From Candidatus Nanohalarchaeota archaeon QJJ-7 (GTDB taxonomy: Archaea; Nanohalarchaeota; Nanosalinia; Nanosalinales; Nanohalalkaliarchaeaceae), in contig JALIDP010000005.1 in the NCBI GenBank assembly GCA_022865215.1, positions 1 through 36,624 of the forward strand: a stretch of 36,624 bases of DNA. Reading direction: 5' to 3'. The position numbers and the translations under genes were made by a program. Below, piece by piece: positions 1 to 8,317 of this stretch. Each line of letters begins with the position of its first letter. The stretch's first letter is position 1. Below the pieces are notes generated by a model. The model was given only the letters and a program-made list of their open reading frames with translations, was not told where the DNA came from and made no database searches.

Positions 1-2624
1 TCAGCCAGTTCCTGGTGATCGCGCCCGTCCAGCTCCGCTTCAACCTTGGGGATGTCATCTCCCAGCTCGGGCCCTGCTTCCTCGTAGTCCAGCTTCACCT
101 CGTATTCGAGCTCCACTTCCTCGAACTCCACACTCTTCGCGTTCAACCTCTCCTCCATAAGCTCTTCCAGCCTCTCCACAGCTTTCTCGACACCCTCTCC
201 ACCTCCCACAGTAACCTTCTTCACAGGATGTCTCAAGTTGATACCTTCCCTCTGCCGCAGACGGGAGACCGCTTCCTCGGCCTCCTGGAACACCTCCATG
301 GAATCTTCAAGCCCCTTGTCTACTCTCGCCCCGTCCACCTCAGGGTAATCTTCCAGGTGGATGGAGTTCTCTCCCTCCCACCTGTATTCCGCCATGTAGG
401 GGGTGAAGGGCGCAAGGACCTTCATCAACTGGCCAGTCACCTCTCTCAGAGTCCACTCTGCAGCCTTCCTGTCTTCACCGCCGTAACCTGGGCGGAGACG
501 GTCCCTTATCATCTTGATGTAGGTCCTGGAGAGATCATTTGCCGCAAAGTCCTCTATCTCTCTCACAGCCCTGTAAGCCGTGAAATCGGGCTCGCTCGAA
601 TATTTCTTGACCGCCTGTACCATAGAGTTGAGCCTTGACAGGATCCACCGGTCCTCGAGCTCCAGATGTTCAGGTTCTTCACGCTCAGAGGTGTAAGTAT
701 CACGGTAATTGAACGTGTTCCAGAGGATGTTCATGAAGTCGAAGGACTCCTCCACCTCGTCCCACTCCCAGCTCCAGTCCTCGCTCACATCCTTTGTAAG
801 TATGTAATACCGCAACAGGTCTCGGCCATATCTCTCTATCACTTCTTCCGGCCTTACAATGATCCCCTTCGATTTGGACATCTCCTGGCCTTCCAGCTTC
901 ACCTTCCCATGGTAGACCACGTTCTCGAAAGGACGGGTATCGTGGGTCATCAGAGAGGTTATGAACTGGCTGTTCCACCATCCTCTTATCTGGTCGAAAC
1001 CTTCCTCTTCCAGGTCCACAGGACCTTCTTCTTCAAATGTAAATTCCACGTCCGGGTGTTTCAACGAAGCCCAGGGGGCAACACCTGAATCGAACCAGAC
1101 GTCCAGGACGTCAGGTATCCTCTCCATCGAACCTCCACACTCGCTACACTCCAGTTCCACCCGGTCTATGTAGGGCCTGTGAAGGTCGTCAGGAACCTCC
1201 GGAAGTTCACTCCTGGATCCGACAACCTGCGTGTTATCGCACTCATTGCACTCCCAGATCGGTAACGGGATCCCCCAGTAACGCTGCCTCGATACCGGCC
1301 AGTCCCCTAACTGTTCCAGCCACTCCTCGAACTTCTTTCCAGACCATTCAGGCACCCAGTTGACCTTATCGTTCTCCTCGAGAAGCCGGTCCCGGAACTG
1401 TGTCGCACCGAAGAACCACTGAGGTACCGCCATCTGTAACAGCGGTGTATCACACCGCCAGCACTTCGGGTATTCGTGGTTAACCTCCCCGCTGTGAACC
1501 AGCGCGTTGTGCTCTCTCAGGTCCTCCATTATAGTCTCGTCAGCCTCCTTGACATCCATACCCTCGTATTCACCCGCTTCTCCTGTGAACTCGCCCTTGA
1601 GGTTCACCGGGTTGATAAGCGGGAGGTCTTCTTCCTTCCCCATCTCATAGTCTTCTTCCCCGTGACCGGGTGCGGTATGTACCAGGCCTGTACCCGATTC
1701 CAGGTCCACGTACTTCTCCGAAAGAACCACACGACCGGTCATATCGGCCTGTACCGGAACTTTATCTCTCATCGGATGGGTGTATTCCGTACCTTCCAGA
1801 TTCTCGCCCTCCACAGTTTCAATCACTTCGTAATCCTCCACACCGAACTCTTCCATCAGCCCTTCGACCAGTTCACTGGCTATCCAGACCTTCCTGTCAT
1901 CGAAATCGACTAGCGAGTATTCGAAATCAGGGTGGACCATGACCCCTGTGTTAGCGGGCAGGGTCCACGGAGTAGTGGTCCAGATAAGCAGCTCCTCGTC
2001 CCTGCCATGGACGGGTAAAGCCACGTATACTTCCGGATCTGTGATGTCTGTATACTCTATCTCGTTGTACGCGACCGCGGTCTCACATCTCGGGCAGACG
2101 TGCACCGAATACTTGTCCTGGTAGAGGAAGCCCTTTTCATACGCCTCCTTGAACGTCTCCCAGGCTCCTTCGATGTAGTAGTTATGGAGAGTCAGGTAAG
2201 GGTTCTCCCAGTCCATCCAGACCCCCATCTCCTTGAAATCCTGGTTCATGTCCTCGATGTATTCCGTCGCGAAGTCTCGACACTCGTCTATAAAGTTGGC
2301 GACCCCGAAGTCCTCGATATCCTGCTTCTTCTCGAAACCCTCCTGCTCCTCGACCTTGTTCTCTATCGGGAGGCCATGCGTGTCGTATCCTGGCTGTGCA
2401 TGCACGTAGTAGCCGTTCATCCTGTGGAACCGGATAAAGTAGTCCTTCACGATCTTCCCCATCGCGGTCCCCATGTGCATCGAACCGGTCGGGTACGGAG
2501 GACCGTCGAGAAAGTAGAAGATTTCGCTCCCTTTGTTCTTCTCCAACGCCTTTCTACGGGTATCATCTTCCTCCCATTCCTTCTTCACCTTATCCTCTAT
2601 TTCTTCAGGATCGTAGTTGGCCAT
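1..2624 (-). CDS. ileS: Isoleucyl-tRNA synthetase, C-terminus cut by window edge
   Basis: Charges tRNA-Ile with isoleucine in the cytoplasm. The frame is open from an ATG at 2624 to base 1, so it is absent from the ORF track. About 874 residues are present; archaeal IleRS is about 1,040, so the tail of the anticodon-binding region is missing. Near the N-terminus the class I HIGH region reads YPTGSMHMGTAMGK, followed by GYDTHGLPIE, typical of IleRS. The KMSKS loop reads GQEMSKSKGIIV near residue 580. Zinc-type CxxC pairs (for example ECSECGG and WECNECD) lie between them, as in other IleRS proteins. A TATA-like element about 28 bases upstream is shared with the divergent deacylase gene, which suggests a nearly leaderless mRNA. 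Confidence 0.96.
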   Translation of the reverse strand, partial: MANYDPEEIEDKVKKEWEEDDTRRKALEKNKGSEIFYFLDGPPYPTGSMHMGTAMGKIVKDYFIRFHRMNGYYVHAQPGYDTHGLPIENKVEEQEGFEKKQDIEDFGVANFIDECRDFATEYIEDMNQDFKEMGVWMDWENPYLTLHNYYIEGAWETFKEAYEKGFLYQDKYSVHVCPRCETAVAYNEIEYTDITDPEVYVALPVHGRDEELLIWTTTPWTLPANTGVMVHPDFEYSLVDFDDRKVWIASELVEGLMEEFGVEDYEVIETVEGENLEGTEYTHPMRDKVPVQADMTGRVVLSEKYVDLESGTGLVHTAPGHGEEDYEMGKEEDLPLINPVNLKGEFTGEAGEYEGMDVKEADETIMEDLREHNALVHSGEVNHEYPKCWRCDTPLLQMAVPQWFFGATQFRDRLLEENDKVNWVPEWSGKKFEEWLEQLGDWPVSRQRYWGIPLPIWECNECDNTQVVGSRSELPEVPDDLHRPYIDRVELECSECGGSMERIPDVLDVWFDSGVAPWASLKHPDVEFTFEEEGPVDLEEEGFDQIRGWWNSQFITSLMTHDTRPFENVVYHGKVKLEGQEMSKSKGIIVRPEEVIERYGRDLLRYYILTKDVSEDWSWEWDEVEESFDFMNILWNTFNYRDTYTSEREEPEHLELEDRWILSRLNSMVQAVKKYSSEPDFTAYRAVREIEDFAANDLSRTYIKMIRDRLRPGYGGEDRKAAEWTLREVTGQLMKVLAPFTPYMAEYRWEGENSIHLEDYPEVDGARVDKGLEDSMEVFQEAEEAVSRLRQREGINLRHPVKKVTVGGGEGVEKAVERLEELMEERLNAKSVEFEEVELEYEVKLDYEEAGPELGDDIPKVEAELDGRDHQELA

Positions 2625-2646
2625 GGACGTAAGGATGCTGAGGAAC

Positions 2647-2658
2647 ATTAAAAAATTA
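2647..2658. promoter_or_regulatory. Shared symmetric TATA box for ileS and ybaK-like gene
   Basis: ATTAAAAAATTA lies midway between two divergent start codons (2624 and 2680), about 28 bases from each. It is nearly symmetric, so one TBP site could serve both directions. A GGAGGG Shine-Dalgarno-like motif follows on the plus side only. Inferred from position and composition. Confidence 0.55.
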
Positions 2659-2679
2659 CCGTGAGGAGGGTAAGAGAGT

Positions 2680-3126
2680 ATGAGCCACGAGCTGGAAATC
2701 TTCTGCGAGCAGAACGGGATCGAGGCCGAGTTCCGAGAGGCCCCCGGGGCAGAAACAGCAGAAGGAGCTGCGGAAGCTCTCAACACTACTCCCGAACACA
2801 TAATCAAGAGCCTCGTCTTCTTCGCGGACGGTGAACCCGTCCTTGTGATCGTCCGTGGAAGCGACCACGTCAGCGAGAGCAAGGTCTCTGAAGTCCTGAG
2901 AGCCGGTAAATGCAGGCTTGCGGAGCCAGAAGAGGTGGAGAAGGAGACCGGTTTCTCTGTCGGAGGGGTTCCTCCGGTAGGAGCGGGTCTGCCGAAGCTT
3001 GTGGATTCCAAAGTCCTGGAGATGGACAAGGTTTACGGCGGGGGAGGAAAATCGGACCGCATAATCGCTCTCGACCCGAGGTTCATAATCAGGGAAGACG
3101 ACCTGGTCGAGGACGTGACAGTGTAG
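2680..3126 (+). CDS. YbaK/ProX-family aminoacyl-tRNA deacylase
   Basis: A single-domain YbaK/EbsC protein of 148 residues, the usual family length. These enzymes hydrolyse mischarged tRNAs such as Cys-tRNA(Pro). The family core is visible: the IIKSLVFF segment with the conserved lysine and the TGFSVGGVPPVG loop that shapes the substrate pocket. The ATG follows a GGAGGG motif. It is divergent from ileS, a reasonable partner for a translation quality-control enzyme. Substrate specificity cannot be read from the sequence. Confidence 0.9.
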   Translation: MSHELEIFCEQNGIEAEFREAPGAETAEGAAEALNTTPEHIIKSLVFFADGEPVLVIVRGSDHVSESKVSEVLRAGKCRLAEPEEVEKETGFSVGGVPPVGAGLPKLVDSKVLEMDKVYGGGGKSDRIIALDPRFIIREDDLVEDVTV

Positions 3127-3157
3127 CGATTTAAAACTCGCTCTCCTTAGATCTTTC

Positions 3158-4237
3158 ATGTACAGTGAAGCGATCTCCTACCTGGAATCTGTAGGGAAAG
3201 ACGAAGATGTTCTGATAGTCCACCACTGGGACATGGACGGAAGCGCCTCTGCGGCTATAATCTCCGAGGTACTCGAGGAGACGAGGGGGAGACCTGCGGA
3301 CACTATAGTCGTCCCTAAGGGAAGGAAACACAACGTGGGAAAGAGGGCGGAGAACGTGGTGGAGAACAAGGAGGTGGAGCGTCTGATCGTTCTCGATATG
3401 AACGTTCCTTCAGATCGTGTGGAGGAGCTCGCAGGACTCGGATCGGAGATCCTGATAATCGACCACCACAACTTCGACGAGGTTCCTGAAGATGCGGTTT
3501 TCGTTAATCCGCGACGGGAAGACGAGGAAGCATACGTGCCCGCGGCGAAGCTGTGCAACGACATCGCCTCCCGCTTCGATCTCGAACTGGACTGGATCGC
3601 AGGTCTCGGGGTTATACAGGACTTCGCGGTGGAAGGTCACGAGGAGTTGTTCGAGCAACTGAAGGAGGATTACCCGCGCTACTTCCCTGAAAATATAACC
3701 CAGGAGGAGATGGCGAAAAACTGCCGTTACGGCGAATATTCTTCGATCATGAACATCAAGCCGTACAACCAGACGGACAGGTGCGCGAGGCTGGCGCACG
3801 ACGCACTGTTGAAATCTGACGGGTTGAAAGAGCTGGAGATGCAGGACGAGTACGGGAAACTGGAGGAGTACTACAGGCAGATGCAGACGGAAGTGGAACG
3901 CGCCACGGAACGGTTCAACGAGGAGAAGCAGGTGTTCGAAGAGGAGAAGCTCGTTTTCTTCGAATTCGACTCCGACTTCCACATCAACTCTTCCATAGCT
4001 ACTTCCATCTCGCTGGACGACCACGACTGGATCTATCTAGTGGCGAACACGCACGGCGGCGAGGCGAACGTCTCCGCGAGGTGCCAGTCAGGGAGGGTGG
4101 ACCTCGGATCACTGCTTCAGGAGGCACTGCCAGAAGACACAAAGGGAGAAGCTGGAGGTCACAAAAGGGCGGCAGGCGCTTCTTTACCCGTCGAAAGGCT
4201 GGATGAGTTCCTGGACAATCTCAGGGGAAAACTCTAG
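3158..4237 (+). CDS. DHH/DHHA1-family phosphoesterase (RecJ-like)
   Basis: A DHH-superfamily hydrolase of 359 residues. The N-terminal metal-binding motifs are HHWDMDGSAS (about residues 21-30), LDMN and IDHHN. The C-terminal DHHA1 domain carries GGHKRAAGASLP. Archaeal relatives include single-strand exonucleases and nanoRNase/oligophosphodiesterases, so a nucleic-acid or dinucleotide substrate is likely but not determined. A TATA-like ATTTAAAA lies 25 bases before the ATG, just after the ybaK-like stop, so it has its own promoter. Its stop codon overlaps that of the convergent fibrillarin gene in a CTAG. Confidence 0.9.
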   Translation: MYSEAISYLESVGKDEDVLIVHHWDMDGSASAAIISEVLEETRGRPADTIVVPKGRKHNVGKRAENVVENKEVERLIVLDMNVPSDRVEELAGLGSEILIIDHHNFDEVPEDAVFVNPRREDEEAYVPAAKLCNDIASRFDLELDWIAGLGVIQDFAVEGHEELFEQLKEDYPRYFPENITQEEMAKNCRYGEYSSIMNIKPYNQTDRCARLAHDALLKSDGLKELEMQDEYGKLEEYYRQMQTEVERATERFNEEKQVFEEEKLVFFEFDSDFHINSSIATSISLDDHDWIYLVANTHGGEANVSARCQSGRVDLGSLLQEALPEDTKGEAGGHKRAAGASLPVERLDEFLDNLRGKL

Positions 4238-4887
4238 TTCTTCTGCAACACCAGGAAGAGATGGTCCTCGTGGAACGGTTCCAGCTTCTTACCCGCCAGG
4301 ATCTCGAATTTGTCTTTCAACCGTTCTTTCGATTCTTCGAAGACTTCTACCGGTTCCTTCTCGCTCGAGACCGACTGGGCCTTGATAGCGAGGAAGACAT
4401 GACCGTCCTCCTTCAGGAACATCTCCGCGTTCCTCTCCAGGATGCGGACCTGGCCCTGCTGGGCCACGTCCTGGTAGATCACGTCGACCTTCGAGCACAG
4501 AGGCGCGTACTCTTCTGGCTTCCTCGCGTCCGCGAGTATCGGAGCAACGTTCTCCCGCTCCTCAACAGCTGAGAGTATCTTCCTTGCGATCTTTGGCGAG
4601 TATTCTACGGCGTATACCATTCCGGAGGAAACGATGTCTGAGAAGTGAGATACGGTAGTGCCTGTAGAAGCTCCCAGGTACAGGACCTCTGAGTCCCGAT
4701 CGACCGGAAACACGTGAAGGTCTTTCTTCATCGCAGCCGCTGCCTTGGAACGGTCGGGGTTCCAGGACCGGTACTCCGTTCCGACCTCCTGCACCGTCCG
4801 TTCTCCATAGACTGTCTCTCCTGGAACGAGGTTCTCGGTGTAAAACGTGTCTTTCTCCTGAAATATTCCGGGAAAGATATCATCCAT
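4234..4887 (-). CDS. flpA: Fibrillarin-like rRNA/tRNA 2'-O-methyltransferase
   Basis: The catalytic SAM-dependent methyltransferase of the archaeal C/D box RNP, which 2'-O-methylates rRNA and tRNA. It has 217 residues, the typical archaeal length. Diagnostic segments are EYRSWNPDRSKAAAA, the SAM motif VLYLGASTGTTVSH, AVEYSPKIARK, and DVIYQDVAQ followed by FLAIKAQSV. Its start overlaps the 3' end of nop5 by 8 bases, so the pair is translationally coupled, consistent with their 1:1 complex. The stop overlaps the DHH gene through CTAG. Confidence 0.97.
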   Translation of the reverse strand: MDDIFPGIFQEKDTFYTENLVPGETVYGERTVQEVGTEYRSWNPDRSKAAAAMKKDLHVFPVDRDSEVLYLGASTGTTVSHFSDIVSSGMVYAVEYSPKIARKILSAVEERENVAPILADARKPEEYAPLCSKVDVIYQDVAQQGQVRILERNAEMFLKEDGHVFLAIKAQSVSSEKEPVEVFEESKERLKDKFEILAGKKLEPFHEDHLFLVLQKN

Positions 4888-5827
4888 CCTTTATCTCCTC
4901 GAACGTTTCTTTCACTTCGCCTCTCAGTTTGTCGCCCCTGTAGTCGTCCCCGTACTGGTCCAGCCTCGCCGCTATCGATGCCTTGTTCGCGAGGACCCGC
5001 GCCATCTTCCCCTGTTCCTCCTGAGAAACTTTCCGCACGTACTCGTGCATGAAAAGAACTCCATGCTTCGGAGCGTCTCCTTCTCCCCTGACGTGGCGGA
5101 ACATCGCCTTCTCCGCCCCGAGGACCTGTACGGTGGATGAAGGCATCTTCGCCAGTTTCTCGAGTGAACCCGCAAGCGAGATCACGCGGGCAGCTAGCAC
5201 AGGTCCGAGGACTGCGGAAAGGTTGGGAGCCACTTCTTCAGCCAGCTCCTGCACGTAGCTCTCCACTTCCTCTCTCAGCCTGTAACCCTCCTCCAGTTCT
5301 CCTGCCAACTTCTCCAGTATCTCAGCATCTCTCCCTGTTATATCCATACCAGTACTTCCTTCCGCAAGCGATCTGTAATCTTCTTTATCCCCTCTATCCG
5401 CATCCTCTGCCACAGTTCCCGCAAATTCCCCGTTGTCACTGATCTCTTCTTCAAGCTCCGGGAAGTGGAGCGAGTACCACGGACGGAGACGTTCGGAGAG
5501 CTCGTTGTTCCTCTCGTCCAGGTCCTCAAGAGCTCGGACAGCCTGGACTACCAACTGGTCCCGGTCTCCCGATTCTCTGATCCCCTGCTCGGTCAGTTCT
5601 CTCGCCACCTCTCTCTGAAGCTCGTGGATCTGTTCCTCATCAATACCTGAGATATCAGACATCCTCTCTGTACTCAATATGACTTCATCCGCCGCGCTGT
5701 ACTCTTCCTCCAGCGGCTGTTCCTCTTCAAGAACTTCAGGAAGCTCGGACTCCTCGAACTTCTCTGAATCCACCAGCTCTTCCCCGTCGAACACGTAGAT
5801 ACCTGTGACAGTCTTAGCCAGTTCCAT
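4880..5827 (-). CDS. Nop5/Nop56/58-family C/D RNP scaffold
   Basis: Scaffold of the C/D box RNP, joining fibrillarin to the L7Ae-bound guide RNA. The NOP domain is clear: APNLSAVLGPVLAARVISLA, then the conserved GAEKAMFRHVRG and KHGVLF RNA-binding loop. A long coiled-coil region with an acidic insert (about residues 110-165) precedes it. The ORF track starts at a TTG at 5896, but I chose the ATG at 5827. It has a TATA-like ACTTTAAGTC 28 bases upstream, and the protein then begins MELAKTVTGIYVFDG, a plausible Nop5 N-domain. No lysine-rich C-terminal tail is present. Confidence 0.94.
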   Translation of the reverse strand: MELAKTVTGIYVFDGEELVDSEKFEESELPEVLEEEQPLEEEYSAADEVILSTERMSDISGIDEEQIHELQREVARELTEQGIRESGDRDQLVVQAVRALEDLDERNNELSERLRPWYSLHFPELEEEISDNGEFAGTVAEDADRGDKEDYRSLAEGSTGMDITGRDAEILEKLAGELEEGYRLREEVESYVQELAEEVAPNLSAVLGPVLAARVISLAGSLEKLAKMPSSTVQVLGAEKAMFRHVRGEGDAPKHGVLFMHEYVRKVSQEEQGKMARVLANKASIAARLDQYGDDYRGDKLRGEVKETFEEIKDG

Positions 5828-5948
5828 ACGTTCTGAATCTGGGTACGCAAGACTTAAAGTATAGAGGAGGAGTTCTCCCCCGTCACCTACGTTCAATCCT
5901 TCTCGGGCTCCTTTACCTGTTTTCGAAGGGTTTATAAGAACTTGTCCT

Positions 5949-5962
5949 CCGGTTTAAACCGG
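5949..5962. promoter_or_regulatory. 14-bp perfect palindrome next to the S17e start
   Basis: CCGGTTTAAACCGG is a perfect palindrome ending one base before the S17e ATG, downstream of a separate TATA box (TTTATAAG, 5932-5939). It covers the expected transcription start, so it could be an operator or an alternative TATA. Function is inference. Confidence 0.4.
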
Positions 5963-5963
5963 T

Positions 5964-6155
5964 ATGGGACGCGTACGCCCGAGACACGTGAAGAGGCTCT
6001 CAAGGCAGCTAGTTGAAGAGCACGAGGACCGGTTCGAAGAGGACTTCGACCACAACAAGGAGGTCCTCAAGGATATGGAGCTGGTCGACAGCAAGAAGCT
6101 ACGGAACCGAGTTGCAGGATACATCATCAGCGTTCTTGAGAACAAGAAGTTCTAG
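5964..6155 (+). CDS. rps17e: Ribosomal protein S17e (eS17)
   Basis: A small-subunit ribosomal protein of 63 residues, matching archaeal eS17 length. The N-terminus MGRVRPRHVKRLSRQLVE and the closing SKKLRNRVAGYIISVL are the family hallmarks. TTTATAAG lies about 28 bases upstream of the ATG. Its TAG overlaps the convergent stop of the ribbon-helix-helix gene in CTAG. Confidence 0.95.
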   Translation: MGRVRPRHVKRLSRQLVEEHEDRFEEDFDHNKEVLKDMELVDSKKLRNRVAGYIISVLENKKF

Positions 6156-6604
6156 TCTCCGTTGAGGTCATCCCAGACCCGGTTCAGGTTCTCGATATCC
6201 CCCTCATCGAGACGCATTTTCTCCACAGTCTTCTCAAGCTCATCTAAATCCTCCCGCATCTGATCAAAATCGTACTCTATCCACTCATCTTCTTCAACAA
6301 CCTCCTCAAGCTCATGTTTCCCAAGTTCATATCCTATAGCGTTCCTTAGAGCTTGCGCTTTATGGACTTCTTCCTCCTCCGCCTTCGTGTAAAAGCCCTC
6401 GATTACACCGTCATTGGAGTCTCTGAAGGTCACTTTACCCTCGTGTTCGGAGAAATACCGGAGAGGGACCTTACCAAGGAAAGGTTCAAATTTGGAGGCA
6501 GCAGTCCTGATAGCCTCACCCCCACTCTCGTACTTGCTATCCACTAACTCCTCTATACCTCTACGATAGCTCTTAGGTAGCCTAATGGACTTCGTCTCGG
6601 CCAT
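6152..6604 (-). CDS. Ribbon-helix-helix protein with C-terminal extension
   Basis: About 150 residues, not matched to a named family. The N-terminus (SIRLPKSYRRGIEELVDSK followed by GGEAIRTAASKF) has the strand plus two-helix pattern of CopG/MetJ-like DNA-binding domains. A middle domain and a glutamate-rich helical C-terminus follow. A regulator role is inferred from the fold pattern alone. Two ATGs are possible (6613 and 6604); I chose 6604 because an AT-rich TATA (TTTATAATATTTG) lies about 26 bases upstream. Confidence 0.72.
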   Translation of the reverse strand: MAETKSIRLPKSYRRGIEELVDSKYESGGEAIRTAASKFEPFLGKVPLRYFSEHEGKVTFRDSNDGVIEGFYTKAEEEEVHKAQALRNAIGYELGKHELEEVVEEDEWIEYDFDQMREDLDELEKTVEKMRLDEGDIENLNRVWDDLNGD

Positions 6605-6620
6605 ATGTAACATTCAAAGA

Positions 6621-6640
6621 ACAAATATTATAAACAAATA
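6621..6640. promoter_or_regulatory. AT-rich promoter with direct repeats before RHH gene
   Basis: Two ACAAATA copies 13 bases apart (6621-6627 and 6634-6640) flank the TATA-like element of the ribbon-helix-helix gene. Such proteins often bind repeated half-sites in their own promoters, so this is a candidate autoregulatory operator. Inference from spacing only. Confidence 0.35.
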
Positions 6641-6702
6641 ACTGGTTGTGCCGCGGTATAGATAATCTTAGGACATTAACAGATGAGGAAATCTGCCAGA
6701 AA

Positions 6703-7050
6703 TCAGCGGTGGATGTGAGCGTAGTCAGGAGTGGCGATCAGCCAGTCCTCATCGATCCCTGCAACGTCACCGTCAACGGAACGTACCGTCTTCTTGATCC
6801 TGTCGATCGCACGCTTCAGGTCGGTCATGTCCTTGTCCCTCAGGGGCTTGATCTTCACCCAGACGATATCCCCGTTACGGATCATGTCCTGGACAGGCTC
6901 CACGTCCCCGTACTCGTTAAGAGTATGGACACGGATCTTCACCTCCCCGGACTCTTCCTCAGTAATCTCGTCAAGTTCTACGTATTCGTCTTCATCAAAG
7001 CTTTCTACCTGGGCGCTACCTCTCGAACCAAAAAGTCTGTCTAGTGGCAC
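6703..7050 (-). CDS. sepF: Archaeal SepF cell-division protein
   Basis: FtsZ membrane anchor of archaea that divide with FtsZ. It has 115 residues with a short N-terminal segment (MPLDRLFGS), probably the membrane-targeting helix, an acidic linker (EYVELDEITEEESGEVKI), and the SepF core with NGDIVWVKIKPLRDKDMTD and VDGDVAGIDEDWLIATP. The core fits archaeal SepF (DUF552). The start is GTG, preceded by AAAGGAGG at good spacing; TATA (GCTATTTAAG) lies about 45 bases upstream, so this mRNA has a short leader with a ribosome-binding site. Confidence 0.9.
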   Translation of the reverse strand: MPLDRLFGSRGSAQVESFDEDEYVELDEITEEESGEVKIRVHTLNEYGDVEPVQDMIRNGDIVWVKIKPLRDKDMTDLKRAIDRIKKTVRSVDGDVAGIDEDWLIATPDYAHIHR

Positions 7051-7119
7051 TGTCCTATTTCCTCCTTTAACACAGTCTAGCTTTAGAAGACTTAAATAGC
7101 TTGTCCTAACGCGACCGGC

Positions 7120-7374
7120 TCAGTCCTCGGTGTCCGCGCTCTCTAACGTGGAAGCGATATTCCAGATCTCGGTCCTCGTATGCTGTGCGATGTTAGGATC
7201 GTTGGAGACCTCATCGAGATAAGAAGCCGCGGTGTTGATACGGACAGAGAAATCTTCATCCTCGTCTCTAAGAGTATCGATACATCTGTCCAGAGCGTCC
7301 TTCACGTTGCTCGGGACTGAATCGTCCTCTTTCAGACTTTCCATCTGCTGTATTGCTCTTTCCAGTTTCGACAT
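7120..7374 (-). CDS. UPF0147 family protein
   Basis: A small helical protein of about 84 residues matching the archaeal UPF0147 family by the pattern LERAIQQMESLKEDDSVPSN, DALDRCIDTL and the INTAASYLDEVSNDPN segment. Molecular function is unknown. It lies just downstream of prefoldin beta and probably shares its transcript. The ORF track uses a GTG at 7383; I prefer the ATG at 7374, which has AGGTG six bases upstream. Confidence 0.87.
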   Translation of the reverse strand: MSKLERAIQQMESLKEDDSVPSNVKDALDRCIDTLRDEDEDFSVRINTAASYLDEVSNDPNIAQHTRTEIWNIASTLESADTED

Positions 7375-7385
7375 CGAAGACACCT

Positions 7386-7721
7386 TCAGCTTGCGAGAGA
7401 GCCATCTCCCGACATCTCACCTCGAAGCTCACTCTGAGATTCCTGCAACTTTTCCTTCAGCTGGTCCTCCTTCCTCTGGAGAGAATCTACCTTCATATCC
7501 AGATCCTCTTTCTTCTCTTCAAGTTCTTCCTCCAGCTCCTCTCGGTCTCTCCGGATAAGGAGTTCACCTACAGACCGGTAAAGCTCTTCTGTCTCCTCAT
7601 CCATCTCCTCCAGCGCCATCTCGACCTCCTCCTTCTGGGTCTTCAGGTTCTCTTTCTGCATCATTATAGTCTGTAACTGTTGCTGGATCTGCATCATTTC
7701 TTTCTGGTAGTCTTCTTCCAT
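7386..7721 (-). CDS. pfdB: Prefoldin beta subunit
   Basis: Subunit of the hexameric prefoldin chaperone that holds unfolded proteins for the thermosome. At 111 residues it has the expected two long amphipathic helices (QIQQQLQTIMMQKENLKTQ and the C-terminal QRKEDQLKEKLQ stretch) around a short hairpin (ELYRSVGELLIRRD). It ends the exosome superoperon after pcc1, the usual archaeal order, with AAGGTGA before the ATG. Confidence 0.94.
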   Translation of the reverse strand: MEEDYQKEMMQIQQQLQTIMMQKENLKTQKEEVEMALEEMDEETEELYRSVGELLIRRDREELEEELEEKKEDLDMKVDSLQRKEDQLKEKLQESQSELRGEMSGDGSLAS

Positions 7722-7722
7722 T

Positions 7723-7947
7723 TTATTTCACCTTTTTCTCCATAAATTTGGTTGCGAGCCGGGTCAGCATCAACGCGGTGTTTGCCCCGCCTCTTAGCGA
7801 TCCGAGCTTCTCCGACTCCACGCTTATCTCGAGTTTCTCGCCGGCACTAGTATCGAAACCGACCTTATCCGAACTCCTGAGTGACGGGGAGACCGCTTTC
7901 CTCACGTTCCCAGGCTCTTCCACGTCCAGTTCGAGGTCGGCTCTCAT
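7723..7947 (-). CDS. pcc1: KEOPS complex subunit Pcc1
   Basis: The small dimerisation subunit of KEOPS, which makes the t6A modification in ANN-decoding tRNAs. The 74-residue length fits. The C-terminal helix region LRGGANTALMLTRLATKFM is characteristic, and the N-terminus is rich in beta strands. Its ATG overlaps the RpoP stop as ATGA, and pfdB follows; RpoP-Pcc1-prefoldin is a conserved archaeal order, which supports a call that would be weak from 74 residues alone. Confidence 0.88.
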   Translation of the reverse strand: MRADLELDVEEPGNVRKAVSPSLRSSDKVGFDTSAGEKLEISVESEKLGSLRGGANTALMLTRLATKFMEKKVK

Positions 7948-8081
7948 CTCGCCTTCACTGGATTGGATTCTTCAGACCTCTTCTTCAGCACTGCCCGACC
8001 TGAACAGTGGGGGCAGATTATCTTATCCCCTAGGGGGTCGATATCGACTTCGTTCTCACATTTCGTGCAAACGTAACTCAT
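7944..8081 (-). CDS. rpoP: RNA polymerase subunit P (Rpo12)
   Basis: A 45-residue zinc ribbon too short for the ORF track. It starts MSYVCTKCENEVDIDP and contains CPHCSGRAVLKKRS; the two CxxC pairs and the basic tail are the Rpb12/RpoP pattern. It is a core subunit of archaeal RNA polymerase. The ATG at 8081 overlaps the L37Ae stop by four bases (ATGA), and its own TGA overlaps the pcc1 ATG in the same way, so the three genes are translationally coupled. Confidence 0.93.
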   Translation of the reverse strand: MSYVCTKCENEVDIDPLGDKIICPHCSGRAVLKKRSEESNPVKAR

Positions 8082-8287
8082 GATTCCACCTCAAGTTCAT
8101 CCTTAGCCTCTTCAAGTTCTTCGACTTCTTCCTTCTTCGCTCTCTTTAACATCTGCTCGGCACCTGTATCCGGTTCATATGCGCCTCCTGCGATCTTGTT
8201 ACCGCATTTTCCACATTCCCATATACCCGAAGCTGTCCTCTCCAGCTTCCCTTTTCCACATTCCGGACATTTTTTTGTCTCCGGCAT
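8078..8287 (-). CDS. rpl37ae: Ribosomal protein L37Ae (eL43)
   Basis: A zinc-ribbon large-subunit protein of 69 residues. It shows CPECGKGKLERTASGIWECG and CGKCGNKIAGGAYEPDTG, the eL43 signature with four zinc cysteines. The C-terminus is an acidic helical tail, an apparent halophile addition. Its own TATA (ATTTAAAAAGCC, 8307-8317) abuts the rrp42 stop, and AAGGTGAT precedes the ATG, so this part of the superoperon has an internal promoter. Confidence 0.95.
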   Translation of the reverse strand: MPETKKCPECGKGKLERTASGIWECGKCGNKIAGGAYEPDTGAEQMLKRAKKEEVEELEEAKDELEVES

Positions 8288-8317
8288 AGAAAATCACCTT
8301 ACACAGGCTTTTTAAAT

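Noticed and set aside
15-2651. Several plus-strand ORFs over the left end
   Set aside because: They are shadows of the ileS frame, which is open across the region with HIGH and KMSKS motifs.
3410-4024. Minus-strand ORF of 204 residues
   Set aside because: It is antisense to the DHH phosphoesterase and has no promoter or family motif.
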